Positions 9,425 to 21,410 of a DNA stretch of 64,000 nt are shown here, piece after piece. Numbering within the stretch: position 1 is the stretch's first letter; every line of letters starts with the position of its first letter. Source of the stretch: Lycorma delicatula (taxonomy: Eukaryota > Arthropoda > Insecta > Hemiptera > Fulgoridae). The notes below the pieces were generated by a model. That model was not told the origin of the DNA, did not search any database, and was given only the letters and a program-made list of their open reading frames with translations. A program made the translations under genes and the position numbers. The stretch spans positions 82,856,103-82,920,102 of the forward strand of contig NC_134461.1 of assembly GCF_047948215.1 (NCBI RefSeq). The letters are read 5' to 3'.

Positions 9425-11600
9425 TAATGCAACGTGTTTCATGTGTGTTAATTAAAAATAAGCAGTAATATTAGTCATTATTAATGTATCTTCAATCCAA
9501 ATACTAATGTCCGTGTGTATTTTTTTTTTTATAAGTGTGTTTCGCTTAAAATTCAAGAACCGCTGAACCGATATGATTATTATTTTACTAAAGTTTATAT
9601 TCAAATTTTCTGATTTATGTTGTTGTTGAATTATCAAGAATTCTGCAATAAATAAGTGAGCAGAAAATCTTAAAATTAAGATGAATAATTTTTTTACAGC
9701 ATCATATTTGGTGTAGCGATTTTTTTATACGCTAAATAAATGAAGCTCGGTCAGAAATAACCAAATCGTTATTAAGGAATTAACATAAAGGCAGAATTGT
9801 ACTCATTAGATATTAAACATTGTTTTTTGTGTACCATTATTTTTGAAAGTGAAGGAAGTAAAGAATTTTTTTTAGCGAGTAATTTTTACGATACCTACTT
9901 TATATATAATTACTGATATTTCTATAAGCAATTGATATGATTTGATTTCAATTGCATCTTATTTGTTAGTTTCAAACAAAATAATTCAAAATGATTTTAG
10001 ATAGACGGATTTTTCTATTTAAATTTGCGCCAATAATCACGGATTATTGGATTATTATTATTCTCCGTTAATATGTTTGCGTAAATCAAAAACAACTTAA
10101 AAATTTATCTAAAAGGGCGTAGTAATTTATAACAATTCAGTAAAAATAAATCTTAGTAAAACTTATTAAATTTTGTACCAAACCATAAAAATGTATTGTA
10201 AAAAATAATATAAAAGTAATATCCTGTTAACTCATATAAGCAATAATTTCCATATTTGAAAAATTAATTTTTACCAACCATCGAAAGTATCTATTTCAAT
10301 TGTAATCACCTTGTAACCAAATACAATAATATACTTATATATGTTATGTGCGTCACGTATTTAACTTAGGACATAATTGTTAACCTAAATTATATTTTTA
10401 TTTATTGATTTCAAATTGAAAATTATAAATAAATAGTAATAAAAAAACTAATAATTTTATAATTTAACAAGTTTCCTTTATTGGAAGTTTAATGTGCAAT
10501 TTTATTAAAAAGAAAACATTTCATTCCTTTCTAGTACGAGTATGTTGTCTTTAAGGAATGTTTATCACTTACTCGACTTAAAAAAGAGAACACGTTTAGA
10601 ACACCCATTTCAGTTAAAACCAGACACTGACTTTATACGTGGGTTTATTGTTAAGTTCATTATTATTTTATCTACCATATACGCATACTTGTTCTTTCAA
10701 ATATGGTATAGATCTTCTTTGTAGTACTTCTCTACTTAGATAAGTAAACGTTAAAAACTTAAGACTTTATTTACTGACGTATAAGTAATTGAAAACAGAT
10801 AGCCGTTTTGCTACTCGTATTTATGTGCAGACATAGCGTGTTACTTAAAAAAGAAATTTATATTTATTTCTTCAATAAGAAATATAATACTTATAACAGA
10901 TATGGAATGTTTTTTTCTTCTAAGTTAACGATATAGACTAGTAATTTAAACATGGGTCAGTAACCGACTTTTAGTAATACGTTTTTGTAATCGGTAATAT
11001 TGAAATCAATGTAGATTTGTTCTTTTTATTTATAAAAAATATTATTTTTTTTATGTAAAGAAATATAAAAGTAAAAAATGTAGAAGTTAATTATTTATTC
11101 CAAAAATAACTAAATAAGATATGAAATTTTATAATATTATTAATTAAAAAAAATTTGATTTTAGTTTTGATTATGATTCATTCAAACTTAGACTTTACGA
11201 ATATAACATTTTAAAATTATGCTGGTGGGAGGCAACAATGCTCCAGTAAATAGTTAATTCGATTTCATAATTTTTTCTTAAGAAATTATAATCAAGAATT
11301 AATTTTTTTTGTAAAAATATTTACACTTTAATATATTTATAAACTACTTATAGAAAAATAAATAAGTGGTGTGTGGACTCTGATATTGATCGAGAAGTAC
11401 CGTCATAGGTGTTCCTATAATGTTTAGGAGTTTAAATGTAATTTATTTATTTAAGTTTATTTTCCTCTTGACTGGATAGAATTAAATATAATAACAAGAT
11501 ATACTTTACTTAAAAATATTCTCTTTATTAATCTCTTGGGTTAATCAATCAACTATACAAACTTATAAATTAAATTCAATACGTTTCACTTAGAATTCTT
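9425..11600. other. AT-rich intergenic DNA, no gene seen
   Basis: No supported coding region. A ~70-bp segment near 10247-10320 (TTTCCATATTTGAAAAATTA and following) resembles the end of the transposase remnant at 6074-6140, so a transposon end fragment is likely there. A 60-aa frame at 10542-10724 has no recognisable similarity. Confidence 0.45.
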
Positions 11601-11601
11601 T

Positions 11602-11732
11602 AAGAACACCGGTATCCGCGATCGAGTTTTCACATCCATATAAAATTAACTGCCTTTACTAGGATTTCAACCTTAGAACTCTCGACTTCGAAATCAGCTG
11701 ATTTGCGTAGATGACGGTGGGTAGTAAACCAA
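11602..11732 (-). mobile_element. SINE family A, partial copy
   Basis: Reverse-strand match to the family A head and middle: AAGAACACCGGTATCC..., then the B-box region and ATCAGCTGATT. The 3' half is missing. Confidence 0.75.
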
Positions 11733-11889
11733 GTAATGAAATACAAGTTGAGGTCCAGTTCTACGAGTGACATATTCTGGCACAGACAGTGTAAAGAACA
11801 TTTATTTTTTCTGTTGTAATATAATGCGTTTTATATTACAACTCGGCATTGAATTTTACGTAATAATAATTTGTTACTCAATATATTAA

Positions 11890-12360
11890 TAATATATATA
11901 AATCTAGTGAGGTCAGTGAGTCAGTTATACTTTCACGCAAAAACTACGCGACCGATTGAACTGAGAATTTGCATGAACATAGTTTTTATTCCTAGAAAGA
12001 AAACTCACTAGATTTACAAAATTATGAAAATTGTCGTTACAAAATATTTTACCTTTTCAACATGGCCGTTTTAATGGCTTGCGGTAACAACCGAATTGTT
12101 TTCCTGGTCGATATTCAACTCTACTAAGACCAAACCTTTGATAACATCAAATTCGGAGACCACTTGTAATATTTGAAATTAAATTTTCTACAAATATGTT
12201 TCTGTTGTTTTTTTTTGATTATCCAGAAAAGTAGCTTTAAAGATACGATGGTGATAGGTACGCCGGTTCAACCAATTTACACATAGCTTGTGTAAGTTGT
12301 GTAACTTGACTAATAAACAAAAGATTAAAATAAAATAAAATAAAAAATGAGAAAATACGA
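11890..12360. repeat. Unclassified repeat-like DNA next to the hAT remnant
   Basis: It contains TCACGCAAAAACTACGCGAC, a phrase typical of several insect DNA-transposon families, and CTTGACTAATAAACAAAAG, which closely resembles a segment at 19333-19350. No ORF. Possibly part of a non-autonomous DNA transposon. Confidence 0.35.
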
Positions 12361-12444
12361 AGTACGTGACTGAAGTACGGCGGTTACATTCTCGTGGTGT
12401 TTGTCGAGTAATGGGCCGCCATGATCACAGTTAAGCCGAGACCC

Positions 12445-14293
12445 CTAGTTAGATCGGCTGTGCGAGGGTTGTTGTTTATTGGCACAGAGTTTATCAAATC
12501 TTGGGCACAGTGTGGCGAGTGCCACTTGTAAGTCTTTTTCGACTATTAACCTGGTTCGATATTTGGTTTTTATTGCAGCCAGTACCGAAAATCCCGTTTC
12601 GCATAAATAAGAAGTAACAAACGGTAGAAGCACTTGCATTGCTTTGCAATACAGATTCATACTCACCATTATGATTCCTCCCAAATTGAATTACGGTTTC
12701 ATTTTGAATCTTTTTTTCAGTGAGCTATGGCATGATAATTCTATCGATTTTTCTTTTTCGATGGTTGTCAACTCAAATTCGTCTTCTTGATCGTCGATAA
12801 ATGGATTCTATATCAGCAAAACCTTTGAGAAATCAAGGTCTTTGAAATAATTTGAAAAATGCAGCACTAAACCATCCTAATGTTCAATAAAAAGATTTTT
12901 GCTTGTTTCAATATTGGCTGCCGCCCAAAAATCTTTTGAAAGTGAAAACATACCCAACTCATTCTTTTGTAAATCTGATTTCCATAACTTCAGCTTTTTA
13001 ATGAAAGCTTTACTTTGTCTTTTTGAACAAGGGATCGTTTGTGATCCCTGCATTGATTTATTTAACCGATCAATTTTCCAAAAATTTCAACCAAATAGGC
13101 AAGTTTAACAATATAATTATCGTTCGTCCACAAATGTGCCTCTTCATGGTGGTTTTCTTCGAGAAAGGCTTCTATTTTTACTTTAAGCTCAAACACCCTT
13201 TGAGTAACTTTTGCACGAGAGAGCCAACGAACTTCGCAATATTACAGAAGTGAGCAGTAATTCTCTTCCATACCAACACACAGCTTTGCAAACAGCCTAG
13301 CTCTCAAAGGACTGTTATTTCGTAGTTTATAACGTTCGTAAAAATGTTGTTCAGTTCCTCACTCATATTTTCTGACACTAAAGCAGCTCTGTGAAGCATA
13401 CAATGCGTCCAGATAGCATATGGTGCTTTCTTTTTGACCGATGCTAGAAGACCTGCTTTGTGTCCGGACACTGAGTGAGCTCAGTCGGTACACATTCCAA
13501 TGCAATTATTCCACGTTATGTTGTTTTCTTAAAAAAAAACTGTCTGTTACATTAAACATCTTATTGGATGTGGTTTTTCCAGGAACGGGTTTGCAAAATA
13601 ATATATCTTCTAACATATTATTTTCCGCAGCATATCGAACGTATGCAATTAAATGGGCATCTTTAGCTATATCAGTTGTCCCATCTACTTGAATGGAAAA
13701 TTTCGAAATATGCTGCCGAGAAATTAATTGATCGTAAATATCTTCAGATGCATCATTAATTCTTCTTCCGACTGTACTATCAGCAAGCGGGATTTTTCGC
13801 AACTGTTTTGCATACGATTCGCCATTATTCGAACCATGTCAATAGCTGCTGGTAAAATTAGGGTTTCTCCTATTGTATGTGGTTTCTTACATTTCGCGAT
13901 TCGGTAAGAGATATGGTACAAAGCCAATAATGCATTTGGTATAACAAAGTAGTTTTTTAAATGTTTGCTTCTAAATATTTATCTCGTCCAATTTTCTTTG
14001 AAATAAATTCTACTACGCGCTTTCCAACGTATTCAGAATGTAGAGTTTCATGGTGTCGTTTTAATTGGACTGGTCTCATATTATCTGAAGCCAAAACTTT
14101 CGAACACAACAAACACATTGATTTTTCCAAGCCATCTATAATAACCCTTGTGAATCCTGATTACGATGAACTGTATTGACTTTTCTTGGGAGCTTTACCT
14201 CCTTTTTTACTTTTATTCCCACTTGTATCAGCATCAGTACCTTCATTATTGTCGATTTTTCTCTTGTAATCACTCAAAAATTTATCCACTCGT
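12445..14293 (-). pseudogene. hAT-superfamily transposase pseudogene (BED/ZBED-like)
   Basis: Read on the minus strand. The N-terminal region (~14293-13960) has a Lys-rich leader and then a zinc-finger block with CLLCSK...LKRHHETLH, as in BED-finger hAT transposases. A middle part (~13802-13506) includes FSIQVDGTTDIAKDAHLIAY, typical of the catalytic region, with the Asp in VDGTTD. The C-terminal part (12684-12445) has LLPFVTSYLCETGFSVLAAI, the hAT dimerisation motif, ending KLCANKQQ. Segments are separated by stops and frameshifts, and there is no complete frame. The family is like the ZBED/FAM200/SCAND3-type hATs. The element is long dead; it shows DNA-transposon ancestry, not a host gene. 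Confidence 0.75.
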
Positions 14294-14689
14294 CTAAAAA
14301 AATATTTTATTAATATAATTTAAAATAAGTATAATTAAAAAAATATATTAACGAATATTTTTAGAAAGAAATCATGATAAAAAACTATCACACCCCGCCA
14401 ATACGCTTCAGTTGACACTTTAGCTATGAGTGAGGTTTAAATTTGAGGTTACTGTTTCTTGCAACTAGCGGTGGTTTTTTGCATTACAGAAACAGAGCGT
14501 TCGCAAAGGCCCCGTTCTTTAAATCTTCCCTCCGGATAATTTTTTAATAATAATTAAACGAATGTATAAAAATGTAAGAAAAATAAAAACATTACTTCAT
14601 AGAATTTGTACTATTACTTTACGATATGAAGTTTATTTATTTGTAGATATTATAGCATAATATTAATTTTTTATTAACACGTTTTAGCG

Positions 14690-14722
14690 AATCCCAGGTT
14701 GGAAACCGCGGGGATAGAATCT
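14690..14722 (-). repeat. Possible right terminal repeat of the hAT element
   Basis: GCGAATCCCAGGTTGGAAAC resembles, in reverse complement, the common hAT terminus (TTCCAACCTGGGATTCGC). It lies downstream of the transposase 5' end as expected. I did not find the matching left terminus. Confidence 0.4.
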
Positions 14723-15243
14723 AATGAAGTATTTCTATACTTGTGGTTTAATTCCATTCATTTTGTTTACAAAGTATTTCTTACAGGTAAACCTTCGGCA
14801 AAATATTTAACCTTGCCAAAAAATTATATTTAGGCGTGTCAAATAATAACTAAATTTTTATATTAATCATTAACAAATCTTATCTAAAAGTTTTTTAAAT
14901 TTGGCTTTTTCTCAGTCACAAGATTATGGTTACGTTAAAGAATACGCTGAATACTACTATGGCTTTTAGCAAGCTTGAAATAGTATTAAAAAAGCTGACA
15001 ACACAGTTATAGGACTTTAAAGTTCTCAAATGTGAGTTGTTTCTGATGCACGGCTTACACATACAACTTAATTAAAAATATTTATCATTTTATTTAAATA
15101 CAATATTTTCGTTTATTTAATTAAATTATTCTAACTGAAGCGCCCGTACATAACGTATTTAATTTGCGCGGGTGTGGCGGTACTAGCGGCGACAATCGGC
15201 ACTAACTGATGTAATTTCAAAACTTACATAGAACCAATTTCAC

Positions 15244-15345
15244 TTGTACGGTCGGCAGGCTGGTGTAACAGAGAGGCTTAACGCACCAGGTACCACGTCA
15301 ACAGGGTGATCGAGTTCGAGACCCGGCCAGAGCGAGTTACTTTTT
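15244..15345 (+). mobile_element. tRNA-derived SINE head (third type)
   Basis: GGCAGGCTGGTGTAACAGAG (A-box-like), then GAGTTCGAGACCC (B-box) about 55 nt later, ending in a T run. It does not fold into a canonical tRNA and lacks a clear anticodon stem, so it is more likely a SINE head than a tRNA gene. Confidence 0.45.
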
Positions 15346-15359
15346 TTTACCCTTTAAAT

Positions 15360-15830
15360 ACTATTATTATTCATTTATTTAATTCTACAGTTCATTTGTG
15401 ACGTCACAACATAGCGGACAACTACAACAGCATTTTTTGGGGTGGGGATGCAATTTTTCAAATATTGTTATTTTTAATTGTCTAAGAAAAAGATGACCTT
15501 AATTAGGCGAAATCTCAAGATACTGAGGGTGACCTTGCTCTAAAGCCTCACTCCCTTGACAGTTTAAGTTGAAAATTTAATGGCCCCATATATAGAAGTA
15601 ATCTAAACAAGGTTGATCAAAATTGGTACAACAGTTCTGTAACTATAAGATTTAGAGGCCAGCATATGTACATACGGAAAATTAATACCCGGAAAATTTC
15701 CATCCAGTTTTTTGAGTTCGTTAGATGTCAAAATGTCAAGATCTGGTGAAAACCGCATATGGCCAAATTGGACCGATTACATTATTTTCCCTTTTAGAGG
15801 TATAACTCTGCTATAGCGCTATCTAAACTG
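15360..15830 (+). repeat. Dispersed repeat, family E copy 1
   Basis: Contains GTGACGTCACAACATAGCGG, GATCTGGTGAAAACCGCATA and CTGCTATAGCGCTATC. A longer copy lies in reverse at about 61020-61600, and an ~80-bp piece is at 43245-43325. No ORF. Probably a non-autonomous element of unknown class. Confidence 0.7.
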
Positions 15831-15879
15831 GTAATTGAAATTTATCTACTCCGGTTCTTGTACGGAAAAAGAAGTGAAA

Positions 15880-17106
15880 GAATATTCTCTTATTGTCAGG
15901 TTAATAATAAAATAATTTCAGAATACATTTTTAAAAAAATTACATGCGTTATAAGCTTAAGCCAAATAAAAAAACAATGATCAGTTATTCGACGAAAAAA
16001 AATTATTTCTACTGCTTACACTTTTTTTTTTGTAACGGTTGACTGTTCTCATTTGTAATAGTTATTTGAATAATGTAAAGTATTATAGAGGAGAATAAAA
16101 TTAACAATGACAAGGTTAAATTCATACGTTAATGTTTATGGAAATCATTAACAAAGAATTATATGTAAATTTGTTCAAGAATTTATTGGAATCTTTAGTA
16201 AGACAATTGTTTCTATATGAAAGACAATAACAATTATTTAATTTGTTGTTTTTAACGTAATATACATTAGCTGTGGATATTAATATTACAAAACGTAATT
16301 TTAATTCTAAAGAATAATCAGTAATATTGGTATTTGATGTCAATTATTAAAAAATTTCATTAAACGTGATTCATTTATATTCTTAAACATAATAAATAGA
16401 TAGTAATCTATTGATATTTTACGCATTATGTAATATTTTATTATTAACATACGGCAATATTATAGGGGATCATACACAAAAACAAATATCCTTGAGAATT
16501 GTCGATAAAATCATCCGAAAAAATCAGGAGAAACAACTCCCCCCACTGCAACAACTGTTAGTCAAGACATCTATCACATACTCGAACGGACCTCTTGACA
16601 TCAATAATACGTGTATTGTTAACAGTTGACACGTTGACATAAATTTATGGTCGGTTTAGATTCACAACGTAACGAAGTAAATTACAGTTTTTTTTAAATG
16701 TCATGGGTATTTACAACAGTAACAATTTCCTAAAATGTATAATACTTTTAACGGAAAATTTAACAATAACATATTAAAGCTGCGCAGTCTTAATAAATAA
16801 AGCTATTATTAGTAGTAAATTCAATTAATAGTATTACGAAACAAAACGGTGGACAAATTCTGTTTAAAAAATAAAGGAAAGTTTGTTTATACAATGCGCC
16901 GCATCAAAAGATTACTTCACTGTTCAGCGCGCAAAATACTCCGAATGAATGCTGTTTATTTTAATTTCAACACGTTTTTATACTATTACGCGTTATAAAC
17001 ATTACTTAATATATAAACTGTCCAAATAAAAACATTATGTCATCATTTTTAATACCGGTAATTTGTTTATGATATGTTTTCATAAATATTTATGCACAAA
17101 TAGCGC
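15880..17106. other. AT-rich intergenic DNA, no gene seen
   Basis: Frames at 16122-16343 and 16411-16629 have no recognisable similarity and biased, low-complexity composition. Confidence 0.45.
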
Positions 17107-17121
17107 TAAGTGTAATTTACT

Positions 17122-17405
17122 TTCTTTTTCCTGTTTAGCCTCCGGTAATTACCGTTCAGATAATACTTCAGAGGATGATATGTATGAGTGTAAATGAAGT
17201 GTAGTCTTGTACAGTCTCAGTTCGACCATTCCTATGATGTGTGGTTAATTGAAACCCAACCACCAAAGAACACCAATATCCACGATCTAGTATTCAAATC
17301 TATATAAAAATAACTGCCTTTACTAGAACTTGAACGCTGGAATTCTCGACTTCCAAGTCAGCTGATTTGGGAAGACGCGTTCGTCACTAGACTAACCCGG
17401 TGGGT
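17122..17405 (-). mobile_element. SINE family A, complete copy with 15-bp target duplication
   Basis: Full-length on the minus strand: head AACCCACCGGGTTAGTCTAG with A box, the palindrome-like ATCAGCTGA segment, B box, then the tail ending CTCCGGAGGCTAAACAGG in plus sense. It is flanked by TAAGTGTAATTTACT at 17107-17121 and 17406-17420, an exact duplication showing LINE-type retroposition. This copy fixes the family ends. Confidence 0.92.
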
Positions 17406-17484
17406 TAAGTGTAATTTACTAGATTAATAATAAGAACAACTAATAAATAATAGTCGACAAACATTTCTGTAGCATTAAATCTAT

Positions 17485-17620
17485 ACTGTAATATAAAGAT
17501 GAAGAGGGGTTTTTTTCTTCCGGTTAAACTAAATAAAACTACAACTATCGCTACAAAATTTTACCCATGTTTCTTGACATAACTGAGATGGTTTCTGGAT
17601 ATATTGCATTTCAAAAAAAA
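17485..17620 (+). repeat. Dispersed repeat, family F copy 1
   Basis: Contains TATAAAGATGAAGAGGGGTT, TTTTACCCATGTTTCTTGAC and ACTGAGATGGTTTCTGGATA. A related copy follows at 18136-18275 after the truncated RTE insert. Confidence 0.65.
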
Positions 17621-17631
17621 AGAAGAAAAAA

Positions 17632-17635
<4 letters not shown>

Positions 17636-17716
<81 letters not shown>
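17636..17716. repeat. Compound (CA)n(TA)n microsatellite
   Basis: About 13 CA units followed by about 25 TA units. The antisense open frame here encodes only dipeptide repeats. Confidence 0.95.
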
Positions 17717-17719
<3 letters not shown>

Positions 17720-17824
17720 ATACTAAATGAACTGTGAACAGGATTTGAACTGAATGAGTCGAAACAATCAAATGAATAATATTAAATAATAATAGAATTA
17801 ATTAAAATAATCTATACTGTTATA

Positions 17825-18135
17825 AATCAGATGGGTGGATAAAGTGACAATTGCAGAGGTGTTGTGGCAAATAGACGAAGAAAGAAGCATTTGGAAATAT
17901 ATAGTTAAAAGAAGAGACAGACTTATAGGCCTCATATTAAGGCAACATGGAATAGTCGCTTTAATATTGCAGGTAGAAGGAAAAAATTGTGCAGGCAGGC
18001 AATGTTTGGAGTATGTAAAACAAATTGTTAGGAATGTAGGATGTACGGGGTATACCGAAATGAAACGACTAGCACTAGATAGGGAATCTTGGAGAGCTGC
18101 ATCAAACCAGTCAAATGACTGAAGACAAAAAAAAA
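17825..18135 (+). mobile_element. 5'-truncated RTE-like LINE copy (C-terminal tail of RT ORF)
   Basis: The translation WVDKVTIAEVLWQIDEERSI to the terminal ESWRAASNQSND matches the last ~98 residues of the full-length RTE-like LINE at 57054-60340, with about 15 substitutions and a two-codon in-frame deletion. It ends at the same stop and then GAAGAC plus poly(A). CTGTTATA occurs on both sides (17817-17824, 18138-18145), consistent with a target duplication. It cannot encode a functional enzyme. Confidence 0.88.
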
Positions 18136-18275
18136 TGCTGTTATATAAAGAAAAAGAGGGTTTTTGTTTGTTCGGGATAAACAAAAAACTACCCGATCTT
18201 TCGCAACTAAATTTTTACCCATGTTTCGTGGCATAACTGAGAAGGTTTTTGGGTATATTTCATCTTGAAAAATCT
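18136..18275 (+). repeat. Dispersed repeat, family F copy 2
   Basis: Shares TTTACCCATGTTTCGTGGCA, ACTGAGAAGG and the TATAAAG...GAGGGTTTT start with 17485-17620. Confidence 0.65.
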
Positions 18276-18289
18276 GTAAAAAATATATA

Positions 18290-18774
18290 TCCTACTCTAC
18301 TAAATGGCATTTGTATATAGATCTGTGTGTGTGTCCGTTCCCCTTAGTACCGGAATGTAGCAATCACTAACGTAAAATTCCGATTCGTTAGTACATGTCT
18401 CGTGGTGGTCAGGTGTATACTTGTGTTATATTATAATAAATCGATATATCGCATATGAATGCGAAATATATATCATAATATTATTTTTTTATTTTCGTGA
18501 TTGTTATTCTTCATAAAATAATGAACTATAACCAAAAAGTAGACACCTTAATGTACCGATCACTAGCGGAAAAACCCGATTCATTAGTATCAATTTCTAG
18601 AGTTAAATTTCTAATTTAACTTTCGTTATACCAATTTTCATATATATATATTTTTGCACTAGAGGTAATCAATTTTGGACACCTAATAATCCCATTCCGA
18701 GACGCCGCCCGCTGGGCAACCTGCCCGGAGGGCCTAGCTGCGGAGGGCGTGCCGTAGGCAGCCTCTGCATCTAG
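18290..18774 (+). mobile_element. Candidate non-autonomous Helitron
   Basis: Starts A|TCCTACTCTAC at 18290 and ends CTAG|T at 18771-18774, matching the Helitron rule (5' TC, 3' CTRR, insertion between A and T). A short hairpin TGCC-GTA-GGCA ends 10 nt before CTAG, as expected for Helitron 3' ends. The last 80 bp are strikingly GC-rich. These motifs are short and the call is tentative. A second CTAG|T at 19398-19402 could be the end of a longer or adjacent element. Confidence 0.4.
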
Positions 18775-19402
18775 TATATATTTAATGTAGTAGTGGAGAT
18801 TTGCCGGATGAAACACAAACTTCAAGGAATTGAATTAATGAATTGTGAACTGTGAGTGTCTATGATTGTGTGAGCTGGCTTTGAATCGACTGATTATTAA
18901 CATCTAAAAACCAATATCAACATTTTTTGAATTTCATTCCGAGTTCGAAGATTAAAATTGGTTATTGAATTTTTTTGAATTTTTCGCTAACAAATGAAGA
19001 AATCAACCTGACTTTTGGTGAGTGTAAACTTCATGTTAATAAACCAACTTTTATATTTTTGAAATTCAACCTTGAAAAGGGGTGATGAAGAAAGGTAAAA
19101 AAATTTTTGAACAATGATTGAAAATTTTCCCAATCCCGACTATAGTAAATGAGATATTCAGTTGATTTGGGCTTGCAAATACGCTTCAGATAAATATTTA
19201 AAAACCATTTTCGGGTTTTTTAATTCAGATTTTTTTAAGGGGAGCGAAGGTATACGGCGCTGTGGCTCAACCGACACAGCCACTGCCACCGTTACTATAT
19301 GTGTGACTGGCTACACCTGTTTCCGGTTACTTGACTAATAAACATAAAATAAAAAGATTGTCCGCTACGGGAAACCATATAACGTAGGCGAAGTGAGCTA
19401 GT
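18775..19402 (+). repeat. Repeat-like DNA ending in a second Helitron-like terminus
   Basis: Ends GGCGAAGTGAGCTAG|T. It contains AAGGGGAGCGAAGGTATACG and CTTGACTAATAAACATAAAA. No ORF of note; class uncertain. Confidence 0.3.
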
Positions 19403-19507
19403 ATTAAATAAACATCAAACTAAGTGTTTGAATAAATTGTCATCCTTCTGTTTTTGTGTTTTCTTGCCATCATTTAATTACTGAATTGCAGATGTTTTTT
19501 CCAATAA

Positions 19508-19833
19508 TGCACCGGATTGGCCCAGCGGTGAACTTGTCATCGCAAATCAGCTGATTTTGAAGTTGTAATCGTCATCGCAAATCAGCTGATTTTGAAGTCG
19601 AGAGTTGTAAGGTTCAAATCCCAGTAACGGCAATTGCTTTTATACGGATTTGAATACTAGACCGTGTATACCGGAGTTCTTTGGTGGTTGGGTTTTAATT
19701 AACCACACATCTCAGAAATGTTGACCTGACTCTGTACAAGACTACACTTCATTTACATTCATACATATCATTTTTATTCATCCTCTGAAGTAATACCGTT
19801 CGGTGGTTCCGGAGGCTAAACAGAAAAAGAAAG
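19508..19833 (+). mobile_element. SINE family A copy with internal 35-bp duplication
   Basis: Head CACCGGATTGGCCCAGCGG, tail CCGGAGGCTAAACAG. The segment GTCATCGCAAATCAGCTGAT... is present twice (19536-19563 and 19571-19598). Likely target duplication TTTTTCCAATAA/TTTTTCCATTAA flanks it. Confidence 0.85.
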
Positions 19834-19964
19834 ATTTTTCCATTAAGTTTTATTCGTGTTTTCAATTGACATCTTGAGACGGTTCTGGTCATGTAAATTT
19901 GAAGACAAGAGGTAAATGTTAACAATTAAAAAACACTACCGTAAAAAAAACCATTGTTGATGAA

Positions 19965-20130
19965 CATTGCTCTTTAATATAGGATAATTACTAATATTGG
20001 ATAATTCAAGTGCGTGCGGGTGACAACCGGTTCGGTCGTTGAGCTGCTACGGTGGAAAAAACATATATACATACCCCTAAATACACTCCTATGTGAGCAG
20101 TCGTATAAAAACACCAAGTCTTTGAAAATT
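19965..20130 (+). repeat. Dispersed repeat, family G copy 1
   Basis: TTTAATATAGGATAATTACT, then CGTTGAGCTGC...GGTGGAAAAAA and CCCTAAATACA...GCAGTC. The same order is seen at 47030-47300. Confidence 0.6.
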
Positions 20131-20415
20131 CCCTAGAATGAAAAATCCAAAGACTTCAGAATAATGAACGTAATGGTCATTTAATAGTTCTCGGCGTTTG
20201 AGCGATCTAATTTCTAATTTAAGCGTAGTAAGGATGTTTCAAAAAAAGAAAAAACTTCTTTTTTTTGCGATCTCATAAGAAACGTGAACTATAATTACAT
20301 TTAAGTTTTATTTCCATAAATACGAGAGGATTTTAATCAGACCAATAAATATAAGGTCATTAAATATGGAGCTTTATCAGATCACTCATATTAGAGATAT
20401 GACAATTGTTTTACT

Positions 20416-20868
20416 TTACAACGAATAGTAAAATTCCTTAAACAGTTCCGCTTCATGCAGTATTGCATGAAGCAATACACTATTGCATGAAGCATTGTCT
20501 ACACTATTTAAACTTAAATTCCTTTTGTATATTTCATAACCTTGTTGTGAATATTTCCAGATTAACAGAAATCTTTCTAATTGATCTTTAAATGCTTTTT
20601 TACTAATATTTCGATAAGTTGTTTCTTTTACTAATATTTTATTAAATACTAGCAGGTTACCCGTTGCGGACATATGAAACATAAGAGCAAAGTCAATCCG
20701 ATGATCAGCCACGTACGAAACGATTGTGTTTCGTACCACCTGGCATCGTTCTTCACCACTGAATAAGCGAAAAGCAAGTGCTCGGAACACGCATGCGCCA
20801 TCTCTTTTGATAGGTTTAACTGTATGGTTTATTAACGTATCGTTGACAGTTATCTTTTCAATTGACAT
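20416..20868 (-). pseudogene. OTU-protease-like fragment fused to unrelated sequence
   Basis: 150-aa open frame. Residues ~19-60 (IKRDGACVFRALAFRLFSGE and VVRNTIVSYV) match the start of an OTU cysteine-protease domain, including the catalytic-type Asp-Gly-x-Cys-x-Phe-Arg. The rest of an OTU domain, including the catalytic His, is not recognisable. At about residue 73 the similarity stops exactly where a Helitron-like terminus (CTAG|T, 20649-20652) falls; residues 74-150 look like chance coding outside that element. OTU domains are common cargo of Helitrons. I infer a captured fragment, not a working protease; a short host or transposon protein cannot be excluded. Confidence 0.45.
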
Positions 20869-21410
20869 GTTTATTCACTTTTTGAAACATTACACTAACC
20901 TGTTGACTCATAAAAAATCGTATGACTTCTTTTTTCTTAAATGTTTATAAACGATCGGTCGTTGGAAGAAGCAACACCAACAAATAAGAGCCAGAAGAAA
21001 AAACATGCTTACATGATGATGCCCGTCAAAAAAATCATAAGATCTTTTCTTAAATGTTTATAAACAGTAAATAACAACATTAATAATATATTTTAATTAA
21101 ATTTGAAAACTAAATTATTAATAAATTTTACTACCGTAATCCATTCATTCAATATCGATTGATCTTAAAACACAAATATTTTCGATACAAATAAATCGAT
21201 ACTGAAAATACTATCGATTATTCATTTAAACACCTTAAAATCATTTTTATGAACCCCTTAAAATCAAAAATTCGTAAAATCGTTTCTTAGTGCACGCTTA
21301 CTTAAAAATACGAAGGTACTCTGAAAATTTCAAGCCTCTACCTATTATAATTTTGGCTGTACGTTGATTATGAGTCAGTCAGTCAGGACATTCTCTTTGA
21401 TATATAGAGA
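20649..21410 (-). mobile_element. Candidate Helitron carrying an OTU-like fragment
   Basis: On the minus strand it begins A|TCTCTATATATCAAAGAG (21410) and ends ACCTGCTAG|T (20649), consistent with Helitron boundaries. Near the 3' end a small CCG-CAA-CGG stem lies 8 nt before CTAG. The 5' part has the TCCTGACTGACTGACTC phrase common at DNA-transposon ends in insects. Confidence 0.35.

Noticed and set aside
15244..15345. Possible tRNA gene with a long variable arm
   Set aside because: A and B boxes are present but no cloverleaf can be drawn; better as a SINE head.
17529..17771. 80-aa frame with Ile/Tyr and Val/Cys repeats
   Set aside because: Entirely produced by the TA and CA microsatellites.
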